64,000 nucleotides of DNA from Bifidobacterium choerinum (GCF_000741135.1 NZ_JGYU01000005.1:113965-177964); one strand, 5' to 3'. Shown: positions 51,499 to 59,811, counted from the stretch's first letter. A program made the numbers and translations. The notes: a model not told the origin generated them from the letters alone.

Positions 51499-52161
51499 TT
51501 ATGGTCGTCGGGCGAATACGCCCGTGGTGCCGTCCGCCCGGTAGGTGACGGTGTGAACGTCGAAGCCAGGCCCGGCCTGTTGGCGTAGCATCTGCGCCTC
51601 ACGGTCGGCACCGGACGGAGTGGGGTAACGGCCCCACATGCGCCATTTGCGACGATGCGAACGCAAGTCGGCGAGGAACTGTCCGACATGGCCCGTGTCC
51701 GTGTCGGGCTTGACCCGTATGGGTAGGATCGTGAGCCAGTCCGTTTCCGGGTCGCGACCCTGTTCACCGTTGTCGAGATGGTTGATCATTGACTGTGCGC
51801 TGCATGAGATGTTGTCGATTAATGCGTCGGCGACGTCTCTGCGCCCCGCGTTTTCGAGCAGGACGCGCAACTGGATGCGTTCCATCTCGTCCAGCGAGCT
51901 GTAACGGGTGCCGTAGAGGTGCGTGGCGACGCGCCGCGCGTTTCGCCGGTCATGTTCCTCCTTGATGGCTTGTTCCCGTTCGGTTTCGGCTTTTAGTTGT
52001 TCGAACGCTTCCTGCACGCTCATGCCGGGATTCGCGTCGAGTAGCGTGTCCGGCTCGTAGTCGGATGCCCACTTGTTGCGTTTGCGGTAGTTGGCGATGG
52101 CGGTGCAGCGTTGTTTTCGGGTCATTTGTATGTTTGGGATGGTGACGTCCGCGCGTGGCAT
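51499..52161 (-). CDS. Unknown early protein with a helical middle
   Basis: 220 residues. N-terminal part (TRKQRCTAIANYRKRNKWAS) is basic; a coiled-coil-like stretch follows (AFEQLKAETEREQAIKEEHD). The C-terminal part (FLADLRSHRRKWRMWGRYPT) is strand-like. Not recognised. It lies between SSB and the resolvase, which suggests DNA metabolism. Confidence 0.65.
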   Translation of the reverse strand: MPRADVTIPNIQMTRKQRCTAIANYRKRNKWASDYEPDTLLDANPGMSVQEAFEQLKAETEREQAIKEEHDRRNARRVATHLYGTRYSSLDEMERIQLRVLLENAGRRDVADALIDNISCSAQSMINHLDNGEQGRDPETDWLTILPIRVKPDTDTGHVGQFLADLRSHRRKWRMWGRYPTPSGADREAQMLRQQAGPGFDVHTVTYRADGTTGVFARRP

Positions 52162-52170
52162 GAGTTCTCC

Positions 52171-52773
52171 TTAGAAGTCGTCGTCGTTGTTGTTCGGTGT
52201 CCAGTCGGGCGCTCCGAATCCGCTTTTGAAGCCTTGTGGTTCGTTGGCCCACGGGTCGTTTGCCGGCTGCTGCGCCTGCTGTGGGGCCGCCTGCTGTTGT
52301 GGGGGTGCGCCCCAACCGTTCTGCTGTGCTGGCTGCTGCTGGAAGCCACCGTTGTGGTTGAAGCCCGACTGCTGGTTGCCGACGAAGCCGGAGCTTGAGG
52401 ACTGGCGCTGTACCTGCGCAGTCGCACGGCGCAGCGAAGGGCCGATGTCCTCGACGCGCAGTTCGACGACGGTGCGCTGCGAGCCGTCCTGCGCCTGATA
52501 CGAGCGCTGCATGAGGCGTCCCTGAGCGATGACGGACATGCCCTTGGACAGCGAGTTAGCAATGTTCGACGCCAGCGACGTATGCGCCGAATCCCACGCC
52601 GAGCAGTTCATGAACAGCGTGTCGCCGTCCTCCCACTGGTTCGTGTTCCGGTTGAACGTACGCGTGGACGAAGCGATGGTGAAGTTGACGACCGTTGACC
52701 CGTTGCCCACGGTGCGCAGTTCGGGGTCGCGCGTCAGATTACCCGCGATCGTGATGATGGTTTCTCCAGCCAT
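52171..52773 (-). CDS. ssb: Single-stranded DNA-binding protein
   Basis: 200 residues. An OB fold (about 1-110) with TIAGNLTRDPELRTVGNGST, FTIASSTRTFNRNTNQWEDG and GRLMQRSYQAQDGSQRTVVE is followed by a Gln/Gly/Pro-rich linker and the acidic tip NNDDDF that recruits partner proteins. It protects ssDNA in replication and in RecT-mediated annealing. The start overlaps the recT stop by one base. Confidence 0.96.
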   Translation of the reverse strand: MAGETIITIAGNLTRDPELRTVGNGSTVVNFTIASSTRTFNRNTNQWEDGDTLFMNCSAWDSAHTSLASNIANSLSKGMSVIAQGRLMQRSYQAQDGSQRTVVELRVEDIGPSLRRATAQVQRQSSSSGFVGNQQSGFNHNGGFQQQPAQQNGWGAPPQQQAAPQQAQQPANDPWANEPQGFKSGFGAPDWTPNNNDDDF

Positions 52774-53639
52774 TACTTCTCCTCCTTCTGTGTTTCGGCT
52801 TCCTGCTGTGCTTCCTCGTGTGCGTGTTTGCGTTCCTTGGCTTGCTGTACGAGGGTTTTGATGCGGTTTTCAAGGAACTCGTCGCCGCCCTGCACCCACA
52901 TGGCGAGTTCGGATTCGTCGATGTCAGCAAGCGGGTCCTCGACCGGGCCTTCGTGCAGCAGTTCGTAGACGCGCAAACGATTTTGCGGTTTCGTGATGCC
53001 CAGCATGGAAATCAGCCCGTCAACACGGTTAACGAGGTGGACCTTCGACGCCGGCCACGCATCCGCATCATCCTCGACGACGGTCGCCTCGACAGGCGTA
53101 TCCATGTCATGCAACTCGTCGGCCGTATACGCGCCGCCAAGACCGAGGAACAGTTCGGGACACGCCTTGTTCGCACAGGCGGTGATTGCGCGCCACATGA
53201 GCATCGTCATCGGCTGCTTCTTGTAGTTGTCCTTACTGGTCAGGCCCATCTGCTGCGCCCATGCCATGTCACGGGTCGCGGTGAACGGATGCTCCTTGTC
53301 GTCTCCGCGCACGATCGTGCACGTCACGCTCTTACGCGCCTCGTCCTCCGCGATCCACAGTTTGTGTCCGCCGGCGCGCACCAACGCGGCCACCGCCTTC
53401 GCGCTCAACGTCGGCTTGCCTTGGATGACGTCGATGTTCTGCAACGCGGCCATCGGTTCGATACCCAATGAGGCACCGTACTGAACGGCGACAAGCACGT
53501 TCGCCGGATTGCCCTCGTAGGCGCGCGGCAACATGCCTTTGGCCTGACTTATGACCTCGGCGAAATGCATCTGTTCGCCGAACGTGCGCGGCACCGTCTG
53601 CATTCCCAGACGATTACCAGTGGTGAGTTCCTGATTCAT
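52773..53639 (-). CDS. recT: RecT-family single-strand annealing protein
   Basis: 288 residues from MNQELTTGNRLGMQTVPRTF at 53639. FAEVISQAKGMLPRAYEGNP, ANVLVAVQYGASLGIEPMAA, FTATRDMAWAQQMGL and TMLMWRAITACANKACPELF are RecT-type blocks. It anneals complementary single strands. No RecE-type exonuclease gene stands next to it; the 170-residue gene upstream may be its partner. Confidence 0.9.
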   Translation of the reverse strand: MNQELTTGNRLGMQTVPRTFGEQMHFAEVISQAKGMLPRAYEGNPANVLVAVQYGASLGIEPMAALQNIDVIQGKPTLSAKAVAALVRAGGHKLWIAEDEARKSVTCTIVRGDDKEHPFTATRDMAWAQQMGLTSKDNYKKQPMTMLMWRAITACANKACPELFLGLGGAYTADELHDMDTPVEATVVEDDADAWPASKVHLVNRVDGLISMLGITKPQNRLRVYELLHEGPVEDPLADIDESELAMWVQGGDEFLENRIKTLVQQAKERKHAHEEAQQEAETQKEEK

Positions 53640-54148
53640 GCTTCGATCTCCTTGATAAGGACGTTCTGCACGTCCGTTGCACTGATGGGATAGTCTTTGA
53701 CGGTCTGCTTGTAGACGACGGTCGCGAGACGGCCAGGGCGCACGTCCACGCCGTCGGGCAGTTCCCCGCCGTTGCGTTCGACGACGGTGCGCAGATACCC
53801 GTTCGTACACGCCTCCGGCCGGGCCACCGGGCGTTCCTCCCACGCCTGCAAACCGCCCGCAATGACCTCGCCGACTTCCTTGAGGAACGCGCCGTAGGCG
53901 ACCTTGTCCTTGACCACATACGTGTCCAGTCCGTCCTTCGTGACGGTGACATGGCCGACAGCAATGCCGTTGACGGTGGCTACAGCCTCGTCCACGTCCG
54001 CGTGATGCTCCCGGTACTCCTCACGCAATGCCTTGTCGTATTTCTTGAGCCTGTCCATGAGCGTCTTGCACAAGGCGATGTTCTGCAACACCTCCTGCGT
54101 GCTCATGTTCTCGACATGCTCGATCAACGCTTCATCTGTCTGCTTCAT
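53636..54148 (-). CDS. Unknown protein upstream of recT
   Basis: 170 residues. The N-terminal 55 residues are helical (STQEVLQNIALCKTLMDRLK). The rest is mixed (GLDTYVVKDKVAYGAFLKEV). No nuclease motif is seen. Coupling with recT (four-base overlap) suggests a recombination partner. Confidence 0.65.
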   Translation of the reverse strand: MKQTDEALIEHVENMSTQEVLQNIALCKTLMDRLKKYDKALREEYREHHADVDEAVATVNGIAVGHVTVTKDGLDTYVVKDKVAYGAFLKEVGEVIAGGLQAWEERPVARPEACTNGYLRTVVERNGGELPDGVDVRPGRLATVVYKQTVKDYPISATDVQNVLIKEIEA

Positions 54149-54311
54149 TAGTGCTCCTTATGGGTGTGACGGTCATGCCTTGTCTGAGTAGTTCCCGCCA
54201 TAGGTGGGTGGTGTAGTTGTTGCCGTATGCGGATGCGGCGTGGGATGCGTAGTGGATGAGACGGTCGGTTTCGCATTCGTTCCGTCGTCGTGCGTCTCGT
54301 TGAGCGTCCAC
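54132..54311 (-). CDS. 59-residue protein from a GTG start
   Basis: GTG at 54311 has TGAGGAG at ideal spacing. The product (VDAQRDARRRNECETDRLIH, YASHAASAYGNNYTTHLWRE, LLRQGMTVTP then IRSTNEADR) is helical. It ends 17 bases inside the next gene. A 12-codon ATG frame (MITSKVHETHPQ) ending just before it could be a leader. Confidence 0.6.
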   Translation of the reverse strand: MDAQRDARRRNECETDRLIHYASHAASAYGNNYTTHLWRELLRQGMTVTPIRSTNEADR

Positions 54312-54355
54312 GACTACTCCTCACTGAGGGTGAGTTTCGTGAACTTTGCTGGTAA

Positions 54356-54850
54356 TCATGCTTCCTCCTGTTTGTTGATGATTTCCATTGCGGTGATAAG
54401 GGGTTTGAATGGTGGTTTCGGCGTATAGTCGAGGCCATTCAGGTAGTCGCAGCCACAGTCAGCGAGAAGCGCGTAATACTCGTGCGGATGGTCGAACCAG
54501 ACCACGTTGTTCTCACGGTCAAGCCACAAACCCGTTGTTGGTGGGTCGGGATACTCGACATGGTGCACGATTTTCGTGAGACGGTAATACGCGCCGTCCT
54601 GAATGGATACGTCAATGTCTCCCTTGTACGTCATGCATGATTCCAGATGCAGGGGGTCGGCCGCGAATCTGTATCCGGATAAGACGAACCTCAGAGGCGT
54701 GCGCATGGCTATGGAATCTTCAACTCGTTCGTAGGTGAGTTCGTCATCTTCCCATATGTGACGGCTCATTAGCTCTGTCATGGGGAAATCGTCGTGTACG
54801 ACTTCGTGTCCGTCCGGGTAGACTTCCACATATTCGACCGTGCCGCTCAT
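54356..54850 (-). CDS. Unknown early protein
   Basis: 164 residues, acidic and beta-rich (YVEVYPDGHEVVHDDFPMTE, TTGLWLDRENNVVWFDHPHE). Two Cys close to the C terminus (ADCGCDY). No known family. Coupled to the gene above by a four-base overlap. Confidence 0.65.
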   Translation of the reverse strand: MSGTVEYVEVYPDGHEVVHDDFPMTELMSRHIWEDDELTYERVEDSIAMRTPLRFVLSGYRFAADPLHLESCMTYKGDIDVSIQDGAYYRLTKIVHHVEYPDPPTTGLWLDRENNVVWFDHPHEYYALLADCGCDYLNGLDYTPKPPFKPLITAMEIINKQEEA

Positions 54851-55143
54851 GCGTGTTCCTTTCCTTGGTGTCTACGCCGCCACTGTTCGTACGTGTGGCT
54901 CAGGAAGATGTAATCGATTGGGTCTAGGTAGACTTTGACGGGCCCGTTGCCGTTGATGCGCCGCGTGTACGGTGGTCGCCCATACTGTTTGCGGTATTGG
55001 TTGAACGCGTACTGTCCGAACCGGATCGTCGCGCGCGTCATGTCCGCCTTGGGGTGGTGCACCGAGTGGAGGAACTCGCTGATTGTAAACGTGTCCTCCA
55101 CCGGCACACCACTGGGCAACGGGCGTTCGTTACTGTCTTTCAC
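54847..55143 (-). CDS. Unknown small early protein
   Basis: 98 residues, basic C-terminal half (RFGQYAFNQYRKQYGRPPYT, LSHTYEQWRRRHQGKEHA). Helical content and charge suggest nucleic-acid contact, but no motif is recognised. Confidence 0.65.
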   Translation of the reverse strand: MKDSNERPLPSGVPVEDTFTISEFLHSVHHPKADMTRATIRFGQYAFNQYRKQYGRPPYTRRINGNGPVKVYLDPIDYIFLSHTYEQWRRRHQGKEHA

Positions 55144-55517
55144 TGGAGTTCGCCCGTGTCCATGTCCACGTCGTCGGGTTCAAGACTGTTGCGCAGCTCG
55201 TCCAACAGGACAGCATGATGGCTGTTCAACGGGGTGGTGAGCATCGTGTTGATCGCCTGCGCGGTCTTCAACATGCGCTGCGCCATGTCGGCCGTGTCGT
55301 ACACGACCTCGACGCATTCGCTCATTTCCGAATCCGGCCATTTCTCACGCCATGAATCCTTGTCACGGGTTTCCATGAGCGTGCGCACCTTCATCAGGTA
55401 TGCGGCGCACGCCTTGTACAAATCCGCCGCCGGCTTCATCAGCATCAGCGTCATGTCGGGCGTCAGCTCGTCGGGAACCAACGCATCCTGCGGCATCGGC
55501 TTCTTCTTCCCGCTCAT
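55140..55517 (-). CDS. Unknown helical early protein
   Basis: 125 residues from MSGKKKPMPQDALVPDELTP at 55517, behind GGAGGTGG. Mostly helical (MKPAADLYKACAAYLMKVRT, VVYDTADMAQRMLKTAQAIN). No known family. Confidence 0.65.
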   Translation of the reverse strand: MSGKKKPMPQDALVPDELTPDMTLMLMKPAADLYKACAAYLMKVRTLMETRDKDSWREKWPDSEMSECVEVVYDTADMAQRMLKTAQAINTMLTTPLNSHHAVLLDELRNSLEPDDVDMDTGELQ

Positions 55518-55579
55518 TCCGCCACCTCCGCGTTGAGCGCCTTGCGCAGCTGCTCGATGGACGTGATACGCGTCTTCAT
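55514..55579 (-). CDS. 21-residue peptide leading the operon segment
   Basis: ATG at 55579 with AAAGGAAAC upstream opens MKTRITSIEQLRKALNAEVA then E, ending in an ATGA overlap with the next gene. The RBS of that gene lies inside this frame, as in translationally coupled leaders. Confidence 0.5.
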   Translation of the reverse strand: MKTRITSIEQLRKALNAEVAE

Positions 55580-55878
55580 GATCGTGTTTCCTTTCTGTGT
55601 TGTTGGTGTGTGTGCGTCTGGTGCGGGTGTGGACGCTGCGGCGGCGTATCCCCCACAGGAGTCCAGGAAGGCTGACCGTCATGGAAGGACGACGATCGTT
55701 AGCTGCAAACGCATCGTTCGCGTCAGCCCGGCCAATCCTCGAGAACCGGGTTCGCGTGGCGTTGACGCCCACCCCGCTTAGCTGACCGCACCGGAATCGA
55801 ACCGGCTCCAGCGTTCGACACCCCCTGCGGGTGGTGTTGTGCATGGGGCAAACCTGCGACGGCCATGACGGACGAGGC
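55580..55878. other. Intergenic region without a credible gene
   Basis: The first part (about 55590-55630) is GT-rich on the plus strand. AACACCACCCGCA on the minus strand makes a strong hairpin (ACACC.CCC/GGG.GGTGT, about 55818-55843). A perfect T-arm-like CCGG-TTCGATT-CCGG lies near 55791-55805, but no matching acceptor or D arm is found. Perhaps a tRNA remnant or a leader of the following genes. Confidence 0.4.
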
Positions 55879-56085
55879 TTATTCATTCGGGGGAAGAATC
55901 GGCATGTCACCCAAAGCGTCGTACAGGTCGCCGTAGCGCACCCATCCGGTGCCCTGCTTCGTTTTCTGCAACGAGTGGATGATGTGGCTGAAGTTGTAGC
56001 GGAACGCCTTCACCGAGATGCCGAACACGTCGGACGCTTCGGTCAAAGACAGGATGTCCAACCGTTCGTAGTGTTCCTTTGCCAA
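55879..56085 (-). CDS. Small helix-turn-helix protein (excisionase-like)
   Basis: 68 residues from TTG 56085, with AAAGGAAG upstream. LDILSLTEASDVFGISVKAF is a MerR/Xis-type winged helix start, then RYNFSHIIHSL and VRYGDLYDAL. It may be a DNA-bending excisionase or a transcription factor. It is far from the att site, so Xis function is uncertain. Confidence 0.6.
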   Translation of the reverse strand: MAKEHYERLDILSLTEASDVFGISVKAFRYNFSHIIHSLQKTKQGTGWVRYGDLYDALGDMPILPPNE

Positions 56086-56164
56086 GTCGATGCTTCCTTT
56101 CCAGTAAAGAATGAGGGGTGGGGACGGTGCGTTGAGAACTCGGACACGACCGTCCCCTATTCAG

Positions 56165-56299
56165 TTATGCGAGGGTTTTACCGTCTTGTCCTTGACGGGG
56201 TTTGAACACTGCGATCAGACGCCAGCCGTAATCGTCTTCCGGTTCGATGCGTAGGTAATGCGGCCACACAAGCCGGTCGGCCTCAATCCACGTCATCAT
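56165..56299 (-). CDS. 44-residue protein
   Basis: ATG at 56299 with AAAGGAG upstream opens MMTWIEADRLVWPHYLRIEP, EDDYGWRLIAVFKPRQGQDG, KTLA. It overlaps the end of the broken gene before it. Function unknown. Confidence 0.55.
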   Translation of the reverse strand: MMTWIEADRLVWPHYLRIEPEDDYGWRLIAVFKPRQGQDGKTLA

Positions 56300-56451
56300 G
56301 ACCGCCACTCCTTTGCCTGCCGCTGCTCCTCCTGGGCGACAATCACCTCGACCTCAGCAACGGTCAGTCCCGTGTTCTTCGCGATTCATCTGATAGGCAC
56401 GTCATCCGCAACCCACTTGAGAATCCGCTCACGATTACGCTTCGACACCAT
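56296..56451 (-). pseudogene. Small helix-turn-helix gene interrupted by an in-frame TGA
   Basis: From ATG 56451 the frame reads MVSKRNRERILKWVADDVPI, R, then TGA (56386-56388), then in the same frame IAKNTGLTVAEVEVIVAQEE and QRQAKEWRS to a stop at 56296. Both halves make one sensible 51-residue helix-turn-helix protein, with the stop exactly where the turn begins. A single C-to-T change in CGA would explain it. Either the gene is dead, or the stop is read through, or there is a sequencing error. Confidence 0.6.
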
Positions 56452-56702
56452 CAGTCATCCACAAGCTGTTCGATACGATCGTCGCGAAGCGTGACCATGT
56501 CATCAATCTGAGCGCGGATACCCGCCACCTCAAGCCGCATGCCTGTAAGTAAGCTCACGCCATCGATCGCATTGTTCTCCGCCATGGATTTCAACGTCAC
56601 GTCCAACGCTTCAATCTTGCGGCCAAGGAACCGCAGCAAGGACGCCACGGAAACATACGGGTCGCCGTCATGATCGACGAAATACAATGGGTCACCCATC
56701 AT
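56451..56702 (-). CDS. Unknown small early protein
   Basis: 83 residues. MMGDPLYFVDHDGDPYVSVA, SLLRFLGRKIEALDVTLKSM and a helical C terminus. The stop overlaps the ATG of the broken gene (TGATG). No known family. Confidence 0.65.
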   Translation of the reverse strand: MMGDPLYFVDHDGDPYVSVASLLRFLGRKIEALDVTLKSMAENNAIDGVSLLTGMRLEVAGIRAQIDDMVTLRDDRIEQLVDD

Positions 56703-56968
56703 TCCTCCTCTTCTTCGTCATCGAAGTATTCGTCGGGTAGCATGTCCATCAACGGCGCCACCGCGATAAGCGTGCTTGTCAGCAGCACAAGCCACCCGAA
56801 CAAGTAGCGTGCCGGCCTCGCGCACGCACCCGGCCCAAACACCATCAGCCCGAGCGTGCCAACCGCCACAATCGCAGCCAACACATTCACCACGCCGTAG
56901 CGCACACGACGCGGCCCAAAACCATTACGGTCATCCGCATAAGCGGATACGTTCTTCTGATCAAGCAT
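56699..56968 (-). CDS. Small membrane protein with acidic tail
   Basis: 89 residues from MLDQKNVSAYADDRNGFGPR at 56968. Two hydrophobic spans (about 25-45 and 52-72), then a very acidic end (DEYFDDEEEEE). Function unknown; may be a membrane-located early protein. Confidence 0.65.
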   Translation of the reverse strand: MLDQKNVSAYADDRNGFGPRRVRYGVVNVLAAIVAVGTLGLMVFGPGACARPARYLFGWLVLLTSTLIAVAPLMDMLPDEYFDDEEEEE

Positions 56969-57293
56969 CAGAAGCCTCCTCTCCTGTGTTCGTTTCGTAG
57001 GCGACCCATACGTGGTACTCGTCGCCATCCTTGGTGATGATGGTCTTGAAACTTCCGGGGAAGCCACACACTTCCGGCCTGAACGAATGACGCCTACGGT
57101 TCGTCACGGTACGGGCGAACATGTCAGCGGATTCGTACGAGGCGAACGACTTCGGATAACGCGCATACTTGCCCTCATTGGCGGCAAGGTCACGGATGAA
57201 ATCCTCCTCCATTGCCCACATGCGGGCATAATTGCCGGTTCGCCTCGAAACATCACGCGGCACCAACTCGGCAGCTGTCCTGAACTCAGTCAT
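56961..57293 (-). CDS. Unknown early protein
   Basis: 110 residues from MTEFRTAAELVPRDVSRRTG at 57293. Mixed helix and strand (FASYESADMFARTVTNRRRH, FKTIITKDGDEYHVWVAYE). No known family. It overlaps the antirepressor stop by eight bases. Confidence 0.65.
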   Translation of the reverse strand: MTEFRTAAELVPRDVSRRTGNYARMWAMEEDFIRDLAANEGKYARYPKSFASYESADMFARTVTNRRRHSFRPEVCGFPGSFKTIITKDGDEYHVWVAYETNTGEEASDA

Positions 57294-58098
57294 CCCAGGT
57301 CCCCTCCTCTTGCTCGAAAAGCGAGTCTTCAAAGGTGAACAGCTTCCTGTGCAGCGCTTCCATACCCTTGCGCGTGACACGCACCTGCGGCGCGAACGCG
57401 AACCGCTCCCCGTTGGAACGAGTGCCTGAAGCCTCGTATTCACGCATCATCAGCCATCCGTTATCGACCGCCTTCGCGTAGGCGACCCAATGGCCCTCGC
57501 TGCGGAAAATCCAACCGTTGTCAGCCATCCACCGGCGAAGCTGGGTTCCAGTGATGGTCACGCCGTTGTTCGTAAGGATTTTCGCTGTCTCGCTGATACT
57601 GCGACTACCCTCGACGGAAACGAATGCGTCCAACGCTTGAGCCTTTGGTTCAAGCTCCATGACCTGCTGTTCTGCCTGCTTGCGGGCCTCTCGCTCATGC
57701 TTGAGGTCAGTCGCAAGACGAATCAGCGTGTCCGGATCGGATAAAATCTGCTCAACGGTCTGCTCCGTCATATACGCGCCATGCTTGCGGATGCTCGGAA
57801 GCACCTCGCTCGTGACCCAACGCTTGAACTCACGGGCGGAAGGGAGCTTGCTGGATAGCACGAGCGAGTAGATACCGGACTCATTGATAAGAGTTCCCTG
57901 CGTCCCGTTGACGGTGAACGATTCGTTCACCGTCCGATCTTCATCATCTACATGGTCACGAATCGCCTTCTGCGGGTTGGCGTAGCCGAGGACTTCGGCG
58001 ACGTCCTTGCCGACGAACCACGGTTCCCCGTCCTCGTCGATAAGCACGCGCACGGCGTTGCCGTGGAAATTGAATGGGGTGATCTTGGTGTTGTTCAT
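57286..58098 (-). CDS. Phage antirepressor (BRO-N plus KilA-C)
   Basis: 270 residues. BRO-N domain (about 1-115): VRVLIDEDGEPWFVGKDVAE, LGYANPQKAIRDHVDDEDR, LINESGIYSLVLSSKLPSA, FKRWVTSEVLPSIRKHG. A linker coiled coil (HEREARKQAEQQVMELEPKA) leads to a KilA-C/ANT domain (about 160-260): SISETAKILTNNGVTITGTQ, LRRWMADNGWIFRSEGHW. It would counter the repressor and favour lytic growth. Confidence 0.92.
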   Translation of the reverse strand: MNNTKITPFNFHGNAVRVLIDEDGEPWFVGKDVAEVLGYANPQKAIRDHVDDEDRTVNESFTVNGTQGTLINESGIYSLVLSSKLPSAREFKRWVTSEVLPSIRKHGAYMTEQTVEQILSDPDTLIRLATDLKHEREARKQAEQQVMELEPKAQALDAFVSVEGSRSISETAKILTNNGVTITGTQLRRWMADNGWIFRSEGHWVAYAKAVDNGWLMMREYEASGTRSNGERFAFAPQVRVTRKGMEALHRKLFTFEDSLFEQEEGTWDD

Positions 58099-58114
58099 GG
58101 TGTTCTCGCTTCGA

Positions 58115-58966
58115 CTAGATAAGTTCCGGAATCTGTTCGTTCTCCCTGAAACGGAGATTCACTACCGACTGCCCGGTACGCCATTTGTTCCAGCACTTCA
58201 TTGCAAGTACAGTTACCTTGAAGTTCGTAATGCGTCGCCCGGCATGTACGGTACGGATGGCAATCAGATAGTTACGTAATTTGAGAATTGGGTTCAATTC
58301 GTCAAGTCCCGCACCTGTTTGGAGGAGATCGAAGAACCTGTCGGCATCAGCTCGGTCTACTCGCGTGAACATGTAGTAAACCAGTGCGGCTGTTGATGGT
58401 GTCATCAACCCGCCTGTAACGGAATTAAACTGCGTTGCCCTTTTGCAGATGTCGGTAACTTCAGGATTCTTGTCGATGAACGCAAGAATCTCACTGTTGG
58501 AATAGGCTGACGAGTTGGCAATGGCTGGCCTGAGCCCATGATCTTCGTAGTCAAGTATCGTCTTAGCTGCCGCAGCCAGATTGTTGTTGTTGTTGTAGCC
58601 ATGCATTTTCAGCACATCACCAGCTGTGCGCTTACGACCGGCATCAACAGTATCTATAGCTGATTCCGGTAGCCCTTCGATTACAACGGTCTCAAACGGG
58701 ATATCTGCCCGAACACAAGCACTGAGACGATGTTGCCCATCGAGGAGGCGACCAGTGTCGCTGATCTTGATGCTCTCACCATTGAACACCCAACTGCCGT
58801 TCGCCATATCTCGTGCCATAGCACTGACAAGCCTTTCGTTGATGTTGCGGTTGCGAGTGTTGTTCTCCAGCAGTCGCTTGGCGTCGCCCGGTGTGATGGT
58901 ACGCACGAATGTTGTTGGTACTTGCCGATAGTTATCGTTAGCTGTATTATGATTGGTAGAGTTCAT
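58115..58966 (-). CDS. ParB/DGQHR-like phage protein
   Basis: 283 residues. TITPGDAKRLLENNTRNRNI, MANGSWVFNGESIKISDTGR and LLDGQHRLSACVRADIPFET form a ParB-like nuclease-type domain with the DGQHR motif. The rest is helical. Its base composition (long AAC runs, lower GC) differs from its neighbours, suggesting recent gain. It is in the first part of the early operon, next to the switch. Confidence 0.82.
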   Translation of the reverse strand: MNSTNHNTANDNYRQVPTTFVRTITPGDAKRLLENNTRNRNINERLVSAMARDMANGSWVFNGESIKISDTGRLLDGQHRLSACVRADIPFETVVIEGLPESAIDTVDAGRKRTAGDVLKMHGYNNNNNLAAAAKTILDYEDHGLRPAIANSSAYSNSEILAFIDKNPEVTDICKRATQFNSVTGGLMTPSTAALVYYMFTRVDRADADRFFDLLQTGAGLDELNPILKLRNYLIAIRTVHAGRRITNFKVTVLAMKCWNKWRTGQSVVNLRFRENEQIPELI

Positions 58967-59024
58967 TTGAATTACCTCAATTCTGTGGATTTGGCCGGTG
59001 TGACAGCGCCGGCCTTTTTCTTTT

Positions 59025-59297
59025 TCAGGCGGCTTCGGTGTGTTCTTCGTGTGCTCGTATCCGTTCTCCTAGCATGTAGCTGTCGAACAGCATGGTGAGT
59101 GGCATGTGAAGCGCCGTTGCGATCTTGCTGAGGTCTTCTGTGTTGAACGCTTTTCGCCCTGCTAAGCGTTCGTACGTATATGACTGGGAACGGCCGATGA
59201 CCGAGGCCAGATTGTTGATGTCCATGTGCGCTCTTGCCGCTTCGGCGCGCACCGCATCGGCGATTCCCCTGCTTGTGGGGTCGGTTTGTCTGTCCAT
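59025..59297 (-). CDS. Cro-like XRE regulator
   Basis: 90 residues. The middle (INNLASVIGRSQSYTYERLA, then LSKIATALHMPLTMLF) is an XRE helix-turn-helix. It diverges from the repressor over the operator region. It is the first gene of the leftward early operon, the position of Cro. Confidence 0.88.
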   Translation of the reverse strand: MDRQTDPTSRGIADAVRAEAARAHMDINNLASVIGRSQSYTYERLAGRKAFNTEDLSKIATALHMPLTMLFDSYMLGERIRAHEEHTEAA

Positions 59298-59303
59298 GCT
59301 TAC

Positions 59304-59430
59304 AGACTACGTAATTACGTAGTGTTTGTCAAGTCGAGAGCGTACTTGCACTACGCATATACGGAGTGAAGCGTTGAAAAATAAAATGTTTTCGGCGTGT
59401 CGTGCTACGTATTTGAGTTAATATCACGGC
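59304..59430. promoter_or_regulatory. Genetic switch: divergent promoters and three operators
   Basis: Leftward promoter: on the minus strand TTGACA (59327-59332) and TAGTCT (59304-59309) are 17 bases apart. The perfect palindrome ACTACGTAATTACGTAGT (59306-59323) lies between them. A second, imperfect copy ACTACGCATATACGGAGT is at 59350-59367, and a half-site GCTACGTA is near 59404. Rightward: TAATAT at 59419-59424 lies six bases before the repressor ATG, giving a leaderless message as for lambda cI. Confidence 0.75.
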
Positions 59431-59811
59431 ATGGGACGAGTAGCAGCACAGGCAAATGATCCGTTTAGCAAAGCGGTCGTCGAATGCGTCGTCGAAGCGA
59501 TCCATGCGTCTGGCATGTCACAGAAGAGCGTGTTCACAGCGGCTGAGATGTCGATGGACTACTTCTACAAAAGAACGCGCGGGGCATCTCCATTCAACAC
59601 AAACGACATATACCGCATTTGCGAGGCAATCAGCATTGACCCAGCTGAACTCATGTACGAGGCGGCCAAGAAAGCCGACGCACAGATGCAGTCCGAAATG
59701 TCCGCAGAGGATCGTGCGAAGCTCGCGCTTGAGCGTGCGCAGCGTGCTGCCGAATACGGGTTGGCTGCAATGGAAGGGGATAAGCGAAGTGAGGATGACT
59801 GGGGTGCGTGA
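59431..59811 (+). CDS. CI-like phage repressor
   Basis: 126 residues. The N-terminal helix-turn-helix (ASGMSQKSVFTAAEMSMDYF, then FNTNDIYRICEAISIDPAEL) is followed by a helical tail (AKLALERAQRAAEYGLAAME). It lacks the LexA-like self-cleavage domain; inactivation would instead depend on the neighbouring ImmA-like protease. No RBS is present, in line with a leaderless start. Confidence 0.85.
   Translation: MGRVAAQANDPFSKAVVECVVEAIHASGMSQKSVFTAAEMSMDYFYKRTRGASPFNTNDIYRICEAISIDPAELMYEAAKKADAQMQSEMSAEDRAKLALERAQRAAEYGLAAMEGDKRSEDDWGA

Noticed and set aside
55786..55880. A fourth tRNA gene
   Set aside because: A T-arm-like hairpin is present near 55791-55805 but no matching acceptor, D or anticodon arms were found.
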